Shown here one piece after another: positions 36,977-48,449 of a DNA stretch of 64,000 nucleotides. Where the stretch lies: contig NZ_BMKE01000008.1 in NCBI RefSeq assembly GCF_014643915.1, positions 56,786 through 120,785 on the forward strand, written 5' to 3'. The stretch comes from Oceanisphaera marina. GTDB taxonomy: Bacteria > Pseudomonadota > Gammaproteobacteria > Enterobacterales > Aeromonadaceae. Below the pieces are notes generated by a model. The model saw nothing but the letters and a program-made list of their open reading frames with translations. It was not told the origin of the DNA and did not search any database. Numbering within the stretch: the stretch's first letter is position 1; every line of letters begins with the position of its first letter. The position numbers and the translations under genes are program-made.

Positions 36977-37150
36977 GAGGAGCCAATACTCTTCCTTGAA
37001 TGTGCCGACGATTTTACATTCTTTCCAATTTATCCGCCATTCCAGTAATATGCTCGCCTTATTTTGTTTGGTTTGTCTACATAGCCGTTTCGAATAGCAG
37101 CGTGCATTCAGAACAGCTATTTAGGTGCACAGCACAGGAGTAGAGTGGTC

Positions 37151-38347
37151 ATGTCCCAGCTAGAAACGGCATTAGCGGAAATTAAACGCGGTGTTGAAGA
37201 AATATTGGTCGAAGAAGAGCTGATCGCCAAGTTAAAACTGGATCGCCCGTTGCGGGTCAAGTTGGGCATGGATCCAACAGCCCCTGATATTCACCTTGGT
37301 CATACCGTGATCCTGAACAAGTTGCGCCAGTTTCAGGACCTGGGCCACGATGTATTGCTGCTGATTGGTGATTTTACCGCCCAGGTGGGCGATCCCAGCG
37401 GCAAGAACAGCACTCGTCCGCCTTTGACCCCGGAACAGGTAGCCGATAACGCCAAAACCTATGCCGAGCAGGCCTTCAAGGTGCTGGACGCAGACAAAAC
37501 GCAAATTGTCTATAACTCCAGCTGGCTGGGCGAGCTGGGTGCCACCGGCATGATCAAGCTGGCCTCCAAGCTGACCGTGGCCCGCATGCTGGAACGGGAC
37601 GACTTCAAGAAGCGTTATGGCTCCGGCCAGTCGATTGCCATTCACGAATTCATGTATCCCTTGCTGCAGGGCTACGACTCGGTCGCGCTGAAGGCCGATA
37701 TCGAGCTGGGCGGTACCGATCAGAAGTTCAACCTGCTGATGGGCCGTGAACTGCAAAAAGACGCGGGCCAGCCGGCACAAGTGGTATTGACCATGCCGTT
37801 GCTGGAAGGGCTGGACGGGGTGAAGAAAATGTCCAAGTCCGCCAATAACTACATTGGTGTCGACGAAGCGCCGGGCGAGATGTTCGGCAAGATCATGTCG
37901 TTGTCCGATGAGCTGATGTGGCGTTACTTCGAGCTGCTGTCTCGCCGCAGCCTCGAAGAGCTGGCCGAACTGAAACAGCAGGTTGCCGAGGGGGCCAATC
38001 CTCGTGATACCAAGATCTTGCTGGCCAAGGAGATCATCAGCCGTTATCACAATGAAGCGGCTGCCGAGCAGGCGCATCAGGACTTTGTGCAGCGCTTTCA
38101 GAAAAATGCCATTCCCGACGATCTGCCGGAAGTTACCCTGAACGCCGGTGGTGAAGGCATGGCCATTGCCAATCTGCTGAAAGAAGCGGGTCTGGTAGGG
38201 TCAACCTCCGAAGCGCTGCGCATGATCAAGCAGGGTGCGGTCAAGATAAACGGCGACAAGCTGGAAGACGGCAAGCTGGTAGTACCCGCCGGTGAAGCCG
38301 TCTATCAGGTTGGCAAGCGCAAGTTCGCCCGGGTTACCATTGCCTGA
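37151..38347 (+). CDS. tyrS: Tyrosyl-tRNA synthetase (short, KMSKS type)
   Basis: Charges tRNA(Tyr). It has 398 residues, of the shorter bacterial class with HLGH at 48-51 and a canonical KMSKS at 226-230, and a C-terminal S4 RNA-binding domain ([17 protein letters not shown]). This differs from the longer E. coli TyrS type. The ATG at 37151 gives [11 protein letters not shown]; a GTG two codons earlier has less support. The gene is monocistronic, with its own terminator. Confidence 0.97.
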   Translation: MSQLETALAEIKRGVEEILVEEELIAKLKLDRPLRVKLGMDPTAPDIHLGHTVILNKLRQFQDLGHDVLLLIGDFTAQVGDPSGKNSTRPPLTPEQVADNAKTYAEQAFKVLDADKTQIVYNSSWLGELGATGMIKLASKLTVARMLERDDFKKRYGSGQSIAIHEFMYPLLQGYDSVALKADIELGGTDQKFNLLMGRELQKDAGQPAQVVLTMPLLEGLDGVKKMSKSANNYIGVDEAPGEMFGKIMSLSDELMWRYFELLSRRSLEELAELKQQVAEGANPRDTKILLAKEIISRYHNEAAAEQAHQDFVQRFQKNAIPDDLPEVTLNAGGEGMAIANLLKEAGLVGSTSEALRMIKQGAVKINGDKLEDGKLVVPAGEAVYQVGKRKFARVTIA

Positions 38348-38369
38348 CGCTGACTGCTATTAAGCATGA

Positions 38370-38395
38370 AAAAAGGCCTCGTTAGAGGCCTTTTT
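38370..38395 (+). terminator. Terminator of tyrS
   Basis: Eleven-pair stem AAAAAGGCCTC / GAGGCCTTTTT with GTTA loop; more T residues follow. Confidence 0.93.
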
Positions 38396-38582
38396 GTTTT
38401 CTGGTAACGTCGTTCGTTCACCCAAGCGGTCGGGCAAAGGGTCCGCTCCACCGACTCGCTATCAATACATCCTTGTACGCTCTCTGTTTCGTCCCTGAAA
38501 CAGAAGGTCGTTGGAGCAGAGCTCTTTACCCTCCTTGATATTCGGGCGTCGTATGTTGGCACCGCCTGTGGGTAATTCGGTG

Positions 38583-39212
38583 TCAGCGGTTCAGTGAAAA
38601 CGCCGGTAATGACAAGTGCCAGCGGATGGCGGCTACCCGCAGCACAAAGGTGCCGAGCATGCCAAACAAGGTGGCCAGCAGGGGCGTGATACCCAGTTCC
38701 AGGGAGAGGGTGTATAACACCCCCCCCAGAATGCAGGCGGTAGCGTAGATTTCTCGCTGCAACACCATGGGTACTTCACGGGCCAGCACATCGCGGATCA
38801 TGCCACCGGCCACGCCGGTAATCACCCCCATCACCACGGCGACCATGCCGGAGGTGCCATGATTCAACGCTTTTTCGGTTCCGATAATGGTAAAAATGGC
38901 CAGGCCGAACGCATCGGCCAGCGGCAGAATATACCAGGGCAGTCGGCGTGGCAGCTTGGCAATATATTGTCCAAGCATGGCAGTGGCCAGAATCACCCAC
39001 AGATACAGGGAATCGGCAGTCCAGAATACGGTGTTGGCACCGATGATCAAGTCGCGTATGGTGCCGCCGCCAATGGCGGTCACCGCCGCCAGCACGATCA
39101 CGCCAAAGCCGTCCATCCGCAGTCTGCCGGCGACCAGCACCCCAGAAAAAGCAAACACAGCCGTACCGAACAAATCACTCCAGTAAAACACAGACTCAAT
39201 CAAGGGCTGCAT
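38583..39212 (-). CDS. yadS: TRIC-type/UPF0126 membrane protein
   Basis: A 209-residue integral membrane protein with about seven hydrophobic helices arranged as an internal duplication, each half containing the glycine-rich signature GGGTIRD ([17 protein letters not shown]) and GGMIRD ([12 protein letters not shown]). This is the bacterial homologue group of trimeric intracellular cation channels. Its place downstream of erpA and upstream of btuF matches E. coli yadS. The real substrate, possibly a cation or a small solute, is not established by the sequence. Confidence 0.92.
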   Translation of the reverse strand: MQPLIESVFYWSDLFGTAVFAFSGVLVAGRLRMDGFGVIVLAAVTAIGGGTIRDLIIGANTVFWTADSLYLWVILATAMLGQYIAKLPRRLPWYILPLADAFGLAIFTIIGTEKALNHGTSGMVAVVMGVITGVAGGMIRDVLAREVPMVLQREIYATACILGGVLYTLSLELGITPLLATLFGMLGTFVLRVAAIRWHLSLPAFSLNR

Positions 39213-39280
39213 TAACTTTCACCTTATCTTAAAAAAAGGGCGTCATTGTATAGAGGCCCCCGAATGAACACAATTTGTAC

Positions 39281-40141
39281 TTAGTATGCGACTCGGACTT
39301 TATCCAGCTGCTGACATAGCTGACGAATACCATCCGGCGAACGCGGCGTGAAACGGTGCAAAAGATCGGCATCTATGGTCACCAGGTGATCTTGTGCCAC
39401 GGCCTCCATTGCCGGCCATTGCTGCCAATGAGCCAGCTCTTCCGCGGTTGCCGCTACTATGGCTTGCGGGTTTTGTGCCAATACCTGTTCGGCATTTACT
39501 TGCGGATAAGGGGCTGGGCTGTCGGCCATGATATTGACGCCACCGCACAGCTCAACGGCCTGGCCCATCCAGGTACTGTTATTGGCGGACATCAGCGGGA
39601 TGCTGGCAATTTGATAAAATACCGTCACCGCAGATCTGCCTTGATAATCATCACGCAGTTGCGCCAGTTGCTGCTGATACGCTGCGGCAACGCGATTGGC
39701 CTGGAGTTCATGGCCGGTTTGCTTGCCGAGTTGTTTCAGTTCGTCGCCAAGTTCGGCAAAGGTTGACGGAGCGGAATAAAAAACGCGAATTCCCAGCTGT
39801 TCCAGCGGTTGCACCATCTGCTGCTGGGCATTGCCCCAGGCCACCACCAAATCCGGCTGCAAGGCCAGCAGCTGCTCCATATTGAGGGAACGATAATTGG
39901 CGACCCTGGGCAAGCGTTGAGCGGCAGCGGGATAATCGCTGGCATTATCAACGGCAATCACCTGTTCACCGGCGCCAATCGCAAACAGCATTTCGGTAAT
40001 ATGAGGAGCCAGGCTGATCACGCGCTCAGCTCTTGCGGTGGGTGTGTCTTGTGCCTGTACCTGGCTGGTGAGCAGCCACAGCGAGAGTAGCGTCACCAGT
40101 AACCGGCGGCGGAAATATTGCACCATAAGGGAGTTAACCAT
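39281..40141 (-). CDS. btuF: Cobalamin ABC transporter periplasmic binding protein
   Basis: Class III solute-binding protein that hands vitamin B12 to BtuCD. It has 286 residues: a signal peptide (RRRLLVTLLSLWLLTSQVQA, cleavage before QD), then the BtuF/FhuD fold opening AERVISLAPHITEMLFAIGAG and continuing YRSLNMEQLLALQPDLVVAW. The start at 40141 overlaps the cbiB stop by eight bases; an ATG five codons later (40126) is possible. Neither has a clear Shine-Dalgarno sequence, so coupling to cbiB is likely. btuC and btuD are not in the window. Confidence 0.93.
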   Translation of the reverse strand: MVNSLMVQYFRRRLLVTLLSLWLLTSQVQAQDTPTARAERVISLAPHITEMLFAIGAGEQVIAVDNASDYPAAAQRLPRVANYRSLNMEQLLALQPDLVVAWGNAQQQMVQPLEQLGIRVFYSAPSTFAELGDELKQLGKQTGHELQANRVAAAYQQQLAQLRDDYQGRSAVTVFYQIASIPLMSANNSTWMGQAVELCGGVNIMADSPAPYPQVNAEQVLAQNPQAIVAATAEELAHWQQWPAMEAVAQDHLVTIDADLLHRFTPRSPDGIRQLCQQLDKVRVAY

Positions 40142-41063
40142 TGAACAAGGGTACCAGGGTGAAGGCCCAGGCCAGCGATAACCAGAATAACAAGGCCATC
40201 ACCAGCCGCCGCAACAGGGCACGGGTAGAAATATCATTCAGGTAATTCTTGCTGCCCAGTTTGGGATAATAATCGGTGGCATCTGTATAACGGCGTGGTC
40301 CGCCCAACCCGGCATCAACACTGGCACCGGCTACCGCCAGCAGGCGACCGCTGGCCGGATAGGCCCATAATCTGCCCTGTGGCCAGGCTTTAATGGCGCG
40401 TATTGATCCTGGATAAATCAGCAGGGTGAGTGCCAATAGCTGGAAGGGCAGCCAGGCCATGGCGCGATATAACCATGAGGGGAGCAGGCCGAAGGCGCGC
40501 CACTGTATCAGCTTGAAAGGCCAGGCTTGCACGGTATAGCGCAGCAGTGCAAACAGCAGGGCGGCATAAATACCGGCAAACAGATACCAGCATAACAGCG
40601 CCATATCGGCAGCCAAACGGAGCACCGTCATTTCTGCCATGGCTTTATACAAGCCTAGTGGCGACAGCGGATCGGTTTGGCGCAAGCACAAGGGCGTTAG
40701 GGTTAGCCGCGCCAGCGGTTTTTGTTGATCACTCTGTTGCAGACATATCGGCAAGGCGCGGCTAAGCCGCCCCAGGTCCAAACAACACCACAGCAATAAC
40801 GGCTCCAGTAAAGCCGGCCAGGGCGACAGCACGGTCAATGCCCAGTAGGTCGCCGCCAGGGGCAACAGCAAGCACAGCAAAGCGGCGGCTCCTGCCAGCC
40901 CGAGATAACGGGCGCTGTAATGATCGCCATTCAGGCGACAGCCCAGCAGCAATAAACCCTGTGTCAGCAGCTGCTGCACACGGGTGGCGGGCAGCAACAG
41001 GCTCAGCAGTATGGCGATACTGAGTAAAGAGACGGGCTGCTCCAGCAGCGACAGATAATCCAC
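40134..41063 (-). CDS. cbiB: CobD/CbiB family cobalamin biosynthesis membrane protein
   Basis: Predicted adenosylcobinamide-phosphate synthase that attaches the aminopropanol arm to cobyric acid. It has 309 residues, is strongly hydrophobic and has several transmembrane helices. The family signature is near the C-terminus in AGASVDAGLGGPRRYTD, followed by KLGSKNYLND. It lies four bases after mtnN and overlaps btuF, forming an mtnN-cbiB-btuF unit. E. coli lacks a gene here, while other gammaproteobacteria have one. Whether the rest of the cobalamin pathway exists cannot be seen. Confidence 0.85.
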   Translation of the reverse strand: MDYLSLLEQPVSLLSIAILLSLLLPATRVQQLLTQGLLLLGCRLNGDHYSARYLGLAGAAALLCLLLPLAATYWALTVLSPWPALLEPLLLWCCLDLGRLSRALPICLQQSDQQKPLARLTLTPLCLRQTDPLSPLGLYKAMAEMTVLRLAADMALLCWYLFAGIYAALLFALLRYTVQAWPFKLIQWRAFGLLPSWLYRAMAWLPFQLLALTLLIYPGSIRAIKAWPQGRLWAYPASGRLLAVAGASVDAGLGGPRRYTDATDYYPKLGSKNYLNDISTRALLRRLVMALLFWLSLAWAFTLVPLFNG

Positions 41064-41067
41064 GAGA

Positions 41068-41766
41068 TCAGTCTGGCATGCGTGCGATCATGTCCAGCAC
41101 CATGGCACTGGAATGTTTGGCGGCGACGTCCAGGAAGGCCTCAAAAGATTCGGCCTGTTCCTTGCCGGCGATATCAGACAGCGCGCGTACCACTACAAAC
41201 GGCACCTTAAACTGATGGCACACCTGGCCAACGGCTCCGGCTTCCATTTCGCAGGCTTTCATCAACGGGAAATGAGTCACGGCTTTTTGTAGCTGGTCGT
41301 CGCGGTGCATAAACTGATCACCGGTACAAATCAGGCCCACTGCAGAATGAATCTCAGCTTGTTCGGCCAGACACGTCTGCGCCAGGGTAATCAGCTCGGC
41401 ATCCGCCACAAAGGCCGCGGGTTGCTGGGCCATCTGGCCTATTTCGTAGCCGAAGGCGGTCACGTCCACGTCATGAAAGCGCACTTCGCTGGAAATCACC
41501 ACATCACCCACGTGCAGCGCCGGATCGAAACCACCCGCCGAACCGGTATTAATCACGGCCTTGGGTGAAAAACGCTCCAGCAGCAGTGTGGTGGCAATGC
41601 TGGCGGCGACCTTGCCAATGCCCGAGCGCGTAATCACTACCTCTTTACCCGACAAGGTGCCCTGATAGAATTCGCAGCCGGCCACGGTAATGGTTTGGGT
41701 GTTTTCCAGTTTGGCACGAAGTACGGCTACTTCCTGCTCCATGGCGCCAATAATGCCGATAGTCAT
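41068..41766 (-). CDS. mtnN: 5'-methylthioadenosine/S-adenosylhomocysteine nucleosidase
   Basis: Removes adenine from methylthioadenosine and S-adenosylhomocysteine, recycling SAM by-products and feeding autoinducer-2 synthesis. It has 232 residues like E. coli MtnN, with E12 (GAMEQE), the NTGSAGGF loop, [11 protein letters not shown] and the catalytic aspartate in VRALSDIAG. The ATG at 41766 gives the family N-terminus [12 protein letters not shown]; an 83-codon extension to 42015 overlaps gltD and is rejected. Confidence 0.97.
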   Translation of the reverse strand: MTIGIIGAMEQEVAVLRAKLENTQTITVAGCEFYQGTLSGKEVVITRSGIGKVAASIATTLLLERFSPKAVINTGSAGGFDPALHVGDVVISSEVRFHDVDVTAFGYEIGQMAQQPAAFVADAELITLAQTCLAEQAEIHSAVGLICTGDQFMHRDDQLQKAVTHFPLMKACEMEAGAVGQVCHQFKVPFVVVRALSDIAGKEQAESFEAFLDVAAKHSSAMVLDMIARMPD

Positions 41767-41914
41767 AAGGGTTTCTCTCGCAACGAAAATAATGGCCGAG
41801 TTTATCACTATCCTGGGGGTTGTTGATCTTTCGCGGTCAGGTTTCGTTCGAGTTAAACGCGTTTTTATTGCGCCGCGAGAGTTGTGACGCAGAGAGGTTG
41901 GCGGTATCAGCCAC

Positions 41915-41940
41915 AAAAAAGGCCGCTCGATAAGCGGCCT
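41915..41940 (-). terminator. Terminator of gltBD
   Basis: Eight-pair stem AGGCCGCT (41920-41927) / AGCGGCCT (41933-41940). On the minus strand it is followed by six T residues. It lies 22 bases beyond the gltD stop. Confidence 0.92.
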
Positions 41941-41962
41941 GACATTGTAGGGAGAGGGGCGT

Positions 41963-43390
<1,428 letters not shown>

Positions 43391-46300
43391 TTACTGCGCG
43401 TGAACCCGCAGCTCTGCGGTGGAACGGCTCTGATGACCTAACAAAGAAGTCACATCACTGGATTTGGGTTTGACCAACTTGAACTTGGGCAGGTACTGGC
43501 CGAAATTGGCCAAAATCTGCTGGGCGCGTTGACTGCCGGTCTCTTGTAAATGCTGGGTGATAATGCCACGCAGATGTTCCTGGTGGATCATCAGGTCGTC
43601 CAGCGTCAGTAATTCCACCAGCTCGAAGTTGGTTTTCAGCTCGAAGTCGTTCGCTTCATCCAGCACATAGGCAAAGCCGCCAGTCATGCCTGCGGCAAAG
43701 TTGACGCCGGTGCTGCCCAGCACGGTCACTATGCCGCTGGTCATGTATTCGCAACCGTTGTCGCCCACGCCTTCTACCACGGCGATGGTGCCCGAGTTAC
43801 GTACCGCGAATCGTTCACCGGCGCGGCCCGCCACGTACAGGTAGCCACCCGTGGCGCCGTAGAGGCAGGTGTTACCCACCAGAGTGGCTTCGTGCGAGGC
43901 AAAGGCTACGCCAACGTGGGACTTGATCACCAGCTTGCCACCGGTCATGCCCTTGCCCACATAGTCGTTGGCATCACCGGTCAGGATCATCTCCAGACCA
44001 CCGGCGTTCCAGACTCCGAAGCTCTGGCCGGCGGTGCCATCCAGGTGGATACGAATAGGATCCGCCGCCATGCCCTGGTTACCGTGACGCAGTGCGATTT
44101 CACCAGACAGGCGTGCGCCCACCGAGCGGTCGGTATTGCGAATCGAGTAATAGAAGTCGCCACCGCCGCTGGTTTCCACCGCGCTCAGGGCATCCTGGGT
44201 GATCTTCAGATTAAGATCGCCCTTGTCGACGTTAGGGTTGCCGGTCTGGCAGAACACACCCAGCCCCGGCTTGGGCTCGGGCTTGGCAACGATGCCGGAC
44301 AAGTCCAGTTTCTGCTGCTTGGCCGTCAGGCCTGGCAGTATTTCCAGCAGATCGGTGCGGCCAATCAAATCGGTGAGTTGGGTCACGCCCAGTTGCGCCA
44401 TCAGCTCGCGGGTTTCTTCGGCGATGAACTTGAAGTAGTTCTCTACCATCTCGGGCAGGCCAAGGAAGTGGTCGCGGCGCAGTGTTTCATCCTGGGTGGC
44501 CACGCCGGTGGCGCAGTTATTCAGGTGACAGATGCGCAGATACTTGCAGCCCAGCGCTACCATGGGGCCGGTACCAAAGCCGAAGCTCTCGGCACCCAGA
44601 ATGGCCGCCTTGACGATGTCCAGGCCGGTTTTCAGGCCGCCGTCCACCTGCAGTCGTATCTTGTGGCGCAGCCCGTTGGCCACCAGCGCCTGCTGGGTTT
44701 CGGCCAGCCCCAGCTCCCAGGGGGAACCGGCGTACTTGACCGAAGACAGCGGGCTGGCACCGGTGCCGCCATCGTAACCCGAGATGGTGATCAGATCCGC
44801 ATAGGCCTTGGCCACGCCGGTGGCTATGGTACCTACGCCGGGCTCGGACACCAGTTTGACCGACACCAGACAGCTGGGGTTAATCTGCTTGATGTCGAAA
44901 ATCAGCTGGGCCAAATCCTCGATGGAATAAATATCGTGGTGCGGCGGCGGTGAAATCAGGGTCACGCCGGGTACCGCATAGCGCAACTTGGCGATTTCCG
45001 CCGTCACCTTGTGGCCGGGCAGCTGGCCGCCTTCGCCGGGCTTGGCACCCTGGGCCACCTTGATTTGAATGACTTCGGCATTCATCAGGTAATGTGGCGT
45101 GACCCCGAAGCGCCCGGAAGCCACCTGCTTGATTTTGGAGTTCTTCAAACTATTGAAGCGACGAGCGTCTTCACCACCCTCGCCGGAGTTGCTCTTGCCA
45201 CCCAGGCGGTTCATGGCGATGGCCAGCGACTCGTGGGCTTCGGGGCCCAGGGCGCCGATGGACATGGCGGCACTGTCGAAGCGAGGGAAGAGTTCACTGG
45301 CCGGCTCTACCTGCTCCAGCGGTATGGGCGCGCCGTCCGGTTTGAGGGCGAGCAAGTCGCGCAGCATGGCGGCCGGGCGCTCGTTCACCAGTCTGGAATA
45401 GACCTGATAATCCTGGTAGTTGCCGGAGCGCACCGCGGTTTGCAGGCTGGTGACCACATCCGGGTTATAGCTGTGGTACTCGCCATCGTGTACATACTTG
45501 AGCAGGCCACCCTGATTGAGGGGCTTGCGAGCAATCCAGGCGACCCGGCTCAGGTTGAACAAATCCTGCTGAAAGTCCTCGAAAGAGGCACCCTGTACCC
45601 GGCTGGAAACGCCCTTGAAGCACAGATCGATCACCTCCTGATGCAGGCCGATGGCTTCAAACAGCTGCGAGCAGCGGTAGGACGCTATGGTGCTGATGCC
45701 CATCTTGGACATCACCTTGTACAGTCCCTTGTTGATGCTGTTGCGGAAGTTGAGCAGCGCCTCGCGCAGCGGCATTTTGAGCACGCCGTCTTCCACCATG
45801 CGACCCAGGGTTTCATAGGCCAGATAGGGATAGATGGCGGTCACGCCGAAGCCGAGCAGCACCGCAAACTGGTGCGGATCCCGGGTGCTGGCGGTTTCCA
45901 CTATGATGTTGGAGTCGCAGCGCAGGTTATGTTCGACCAGGGTACGCTGTACGGCACCGGCGGCCATGGCGGCCGGAATGGGAAGCTTGTCTTTGCTGAT
46001 ATGACGGTCGCTCAGCACCAGCAGTACGGTACCGGTCTCGACGGCCGTCTTGGCCTGGGCACACAGCCGCTCGATGGCAGCCTGCAGGCCTTCTTGTGGC
46101 TCGAAGTTCAGGTCCAGCACCGTATGTTTGTGGTGGGTCTGCTCCAGGCTCATCAGCTGATGAAAGTCGGAATACAGCAAAATGGGTGATTCAAACTGTA
46201 CCCGGTGAGCATGGCCATGGGTCTCGTTGAAGACGTTCTGCTCGCGGCCAATCAGGGTGGCCAGCGACATGACGTGATTTTCGCGCAGCGGGTCGATGGG

Positions 46301-47848
46301 TGGGTTGGTCACCTGGGCAAACATCTGGCGAAAGTAGTCATAAACGGAACGGGACTTGCTGGACAGCACCGCCATGGGGGCGTCGTCACCCATGGAGCCA
46401 ACCGCTTCCTGGCCGTTCTCGCCCATCACCCGGATCACCTGCTCCAGCTCTTCCATGGAGTAGCCGAACAGCTTCTGATAGGTGCGCAGGGTCTTGGCGT
46501 CCAGTTCGGACTTGCCGGCCTGATCGTCGGGCAGGTCTTCGAAGCGGGTCAGACGACGCTTGTGCTTGGTCATCCACTCCTTATAAGGGTGGCGACACTT
46601 GAGATCGTCGTCGATCTCGAAGCTGGTCCAGATTTTGCCTTTGGCGGTATCGACCACAAACAATTCACCGGGGCCCACTCGGCCTTTTTCAAGCACTTCG
46701 TCAGGCGTGTAGTCCCAGATACCGATTTCGGAAGCCAGGGTGATAAAACCGTCCTTGGTGCGCACGAAGCGCGCCGGGCGCAGACCGTTACGGTCCAGGG
46801 CACAGGCGGCGTAGCGGCCGTCGGACATCACTATGCCGGCGGGGCCATCCCAGGGCTCCATGTGCATGGAGTTGAAGTCATAGAAGGCGCGCAGGTCTTC
46901 GTCCATGGCCGGATTTTTCTGCCAGGCGGGCGGGATCAGCAGGCGCATGGCACGGAACAGGTCCATGCCACCGGCCAAAAACAACTCCAGCATATTATCC
47001 AGGCTGGAGGAGTCGGAGCCGTCGGTATTCACGAAAGGGGCGGCGTCTTTCAGATCCGGCAGCAAAGGCGAACCAAACTTGTAGGCGCGGGCCTGAGCCC
47101 AGCGACGGTTGCCCCCTATGGTGTTGATTTCGCCGTTATGGGCCAGAAAGCGGAACGGCTGGGCCAGGGGCCAGCGGGGCTGGGTATTGGTGGAAAAGCG
47201 CTGGTGGAATACACAGATGGCCGACTGCAGGCGAATGTCTGCCAGATCCAGATAAAAACGCGGCAAATCGGCGGGCATGCACAGGCCCTTGTAGGTCATC
47301 ACCAGGTTGGACAGGCTGACCACATAGAAGTACTCGTCGTTGATGCGCTTTTCGATACGCCGCCGCACTATATAGAGGCGACGCTCGATATCATTTTCTA
47401 CCCAGCCCGCGGGGGCGTTAATGAATACCTGCTCGATACGGGGCAGGGAGGCCTTGGCGATGTCGCCCAGCACCTGAGTGTTAACCGGTACTTCCCGCCA
47501 GCCGACCAGAGTGAGCGTTTCTTTTTCCAGCTCTTCGTTGACGATGCGCCGACATTGCTCGGCCAGCACCGGATCCGGGTTGAGGAACATCATGCCGACC
47601 GCATATTTACGGCCCAGCAGCCAGCCCTTGTCCTGGGCTACGGCGCGAAAGAAGCTATCGGGTTTTTGCATTAACAGGCCGCAACCGTCACCGGTTTTGC
47701 CATCGGCGGCAATGCCGCCCCTGTGCTGCATGCGGTCGAGAGCCGAAATAGCGAGTCGGACCAGTTTGTGGCTGGCATCACCTTCTATATGAGCGATGAG
47801 ACCAAAACCACAGTTATCCTTCTCAAGCGCGGGGTCGTAAAGAGACAT
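43391..47848 (-). CDS. gltB: Glutamate synthase (NADPH) large subunit
   Basis: Forms two glutamates from glutamine and 2-oxoglutarate, with ammonia channelled between sites. The 1485-residue protein begins MSLYDPALEKDN followed by C13, the N-terminal nucleophile of the class II glutamine amidotransferase domain after removal of a short propeptide. The FMN-binding synthase domain, the 3Fe-4S cysteines (CHLNNCATG region) and the C-terminal beta-helix (glycine-rich repeats ending near GMTGGFAYV) follow. The propeptide is shorter than in E. coli GltB (about 42 residues), but the start has an excellent GGAGG site. It is transcribed from the promoter described at 47942-47970. Confidence 0.98.
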   Translation of the reverse strand: MSLYDPALEKDNCGFGLIAHIEGDASHKLVRLAISALDRMQHRGGIAADGKTGDGCGLLMQKPDSFFRAVAQDKGWLLGRKYAVGMMFLNPDPVLAEQCRRIVNEELEKETLTLVGWREVPVNTQVLGDIAKASLPRIEQVFINAPAGWVENDIERRLYIVRRRIEKRINDEYFYVVSLSNLVMTYKGLCMPADLPRFYLDLADIRLQSAICVFHQRFSTNTQPRWPLAQPFRFLAHNGEINTIGGNRRWAQARAYKFGSPLLPDLKDAAPFVNTDGSDSSSLDNMLELFLAGGMDLFRAMRLLIPPAWQKNPAMDEDLRAFYDFNSMHMEPWDGPAGIVMSDGRYAACALDRNGLRPARFVRTKDGFITLASEIGIWDYTPDEVLEKGRVGPGELFVVDTAKGKIWTSFEIDDDLKCRHPYKEWMTKHKRRLTRFEDLPDDQAGKSELDAKTLRTYQKLFGYSMEELEQVIRVMGENGQEAVGSMGDDAPMAVLSSKSRSVYDYFRQMFAQVTNPPIDPLRENHVMSLATLIGREQNVFNETHGHAHRVQFESPILLYSDFHQLMSLEQTHHKHTVLDLNFEPQEGLQAAIERLCAQAKTAVETGTVLLVLSDRHISKDKLPIPAAMAAGAVQRTLVEHNLRCDSNIIVETASTRDPHQFAVLLGFGVTAIYPYLAYETLGRMVEDGVLKMPLREALLNFRNSINKGLYKVMSKMGISTIASYRCSQLFEAIGLHQEVIDLCFKGVSSRVQGASFEDFQQDLFNLSRVAWIARKPLNQGGLLKYVHDGEYHSYNPDVVTSLQTAVRSGNYQDYQVYSRLVNERPAAMLRDLLALKPDGAPIPLEQVEPASELFPRFDSAAMSIGALGPEAHESLAIAMNRLGGKSNSGEGGEDARRFNSLKNSKIKQVASGRFGVTPHYLMNAEVIQIKVAQGAKPGEGGQLPGHKVTAEIAKLRYAVPGVTLISPPPHHDIYSIEDLAQLIFDIKQINPSCLVSVKLVSEPGVGTIATGVAKAYADLITISGYDGGTGASPLSSVKYAGSPWELGLAETQQALVANGLRHKIRLQVDGGLKTGLDIVKAAILGAESFGFGTGPMVALGCKYLRICHLNNCATGVATQDETLRRDHFLGLPEMVENYFKFIAEETRELMAQLGVTQLTDLIGRTDLLEILPGLTAKQQKLDLSGIVAKPEPKPGLGVFCQTGNPNVDKGDLNLKITQDALSAVETSGGGDFYYSIRNTDRSVGARLSGEIALRHGNQGMAADPIRIHLDGTAGQSFGVWNAGGLEMILTGDANDYVGKGMTGGKLVIKSHVGVAFASHEATLVGNTCLYGATGGYLYVAGRAGERFAVRNSGTIAVVEGVGDNGCEYMTSGIVTVLGSTGVNFAAGMTGGFAYVLDEANDFELKTNFELVELLTLDDLMIHQEHLRGIITQHLQETGSQRAQQILANFGQYLPKFKLVKPKSSDVTSLLGHQSRSTAELRVHAQ

Positions 47849-47926
47849 TGCATTCCTCCATGGCTAAAACTCTGGTCGAGTGACTAAGGATCTCTCTCGA
47901 CAGGTTTGGCTGCTTCCGTTTTCATT

Positions 47927-47970
47927 GGTAACTAATTTACCAAAATATAGGGATTTTTTTATGAGGTCAA
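47927..47970 (-). promoter_or_regulatory. gltB promoter with operator-like palindrome at the start site
   Basis: On the minus strand TTGACC (47965-47970), a 17-bp spacer and TATTTT (47942-47947) form a good sigma-70 promoter. An inverted repeat GGTAA-N5-TTACC (47927-47941) lies directly downstream of the -10 box, across the expected transcription start. The bound factor is unknown; Lrp and nitrogen regulators control gltBD in E. coli. Confidence 0.6.
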
Positions 47971-47971
47971 T

Positions 47972-48449
47972 GAAAGATATGCCCCCGTAAACCTTCTTGT
48001 ATCCTCGTATCAAGAAGTACATATCAACGAAAAACCTTGCTTGTTGGCAATAAATCTTACTTTAAGTGGGGTGGGTAGGTCTTTATGTTGCACTTTCGCT
48101 AATGCTGGAACAATGTAAAGGTTGAGGTGTTATGTTGTTTTATTACAACGGTGTGCGGTCTTTGTTTGATCTTGCTCGCACTTTTCATGGTCAGCCGATT
48201 GCCAGTATGTCCCAGTAAAGATGAATATCCCGTGCCTTTAAGGCATAAATAATCACTTTTTTCGATTTTTAATACAGGTTTCACAATAATAATTAAATGA
48301 GACGTAATTCGTTTGAGGTAAAATTACTTGCGATTAGATCAGCTCCGTTTGCCTCTATTCTAGAGCATGCCGGATTATCTGCTCATCGGCATGACAGCCT
48401 ATCAGTAAGCCGGTATCCTGCTTTATATACCTTGTAGACGGAAAAAGTG
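47972..48449. other. Non-coding region between gltB and arcB
   Basis: About 480 bases, rich in A/T relative to the flanking genes. It holds a 7-bp inverted repeat CTTCTTG/CAAGAAG (47993-47999, 48011-48017) upstream of the gltB promoter and a 7-bp inverted repeat CATGCCG/CGGCATG (48366-48372, 48387-48393) in the presumed arcB leader. A 28-codon frame (ATG 48132 to TAA 48218) has a GAGG site but no recognisable product. The arcB promoter cannot be fixed; TTGAGG near 48313 is one candidate -35 box. Confidence 0.5.

Noticed and set aside
38484-38503. 7-bp inverted repeat CTGTTTC/GAAACAG between tyrS and yadS
   Set aside because: Short, no T-tract, no second copy noticed; likely chance.
46205-47674. 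489-codon open frame antisense to gltB
   Set aside because: Shadow of the glutamate synthase reading frame; same reason as for the other long antisense frames opposite gltB and arcB.
48132-48218. 28-codon frame with GAGG site in the gltB-arcB gap
   Set aside because: Too short to judge, site only four bases from the ATG, and no relation to a known leader peptide; described only as part of the gap.
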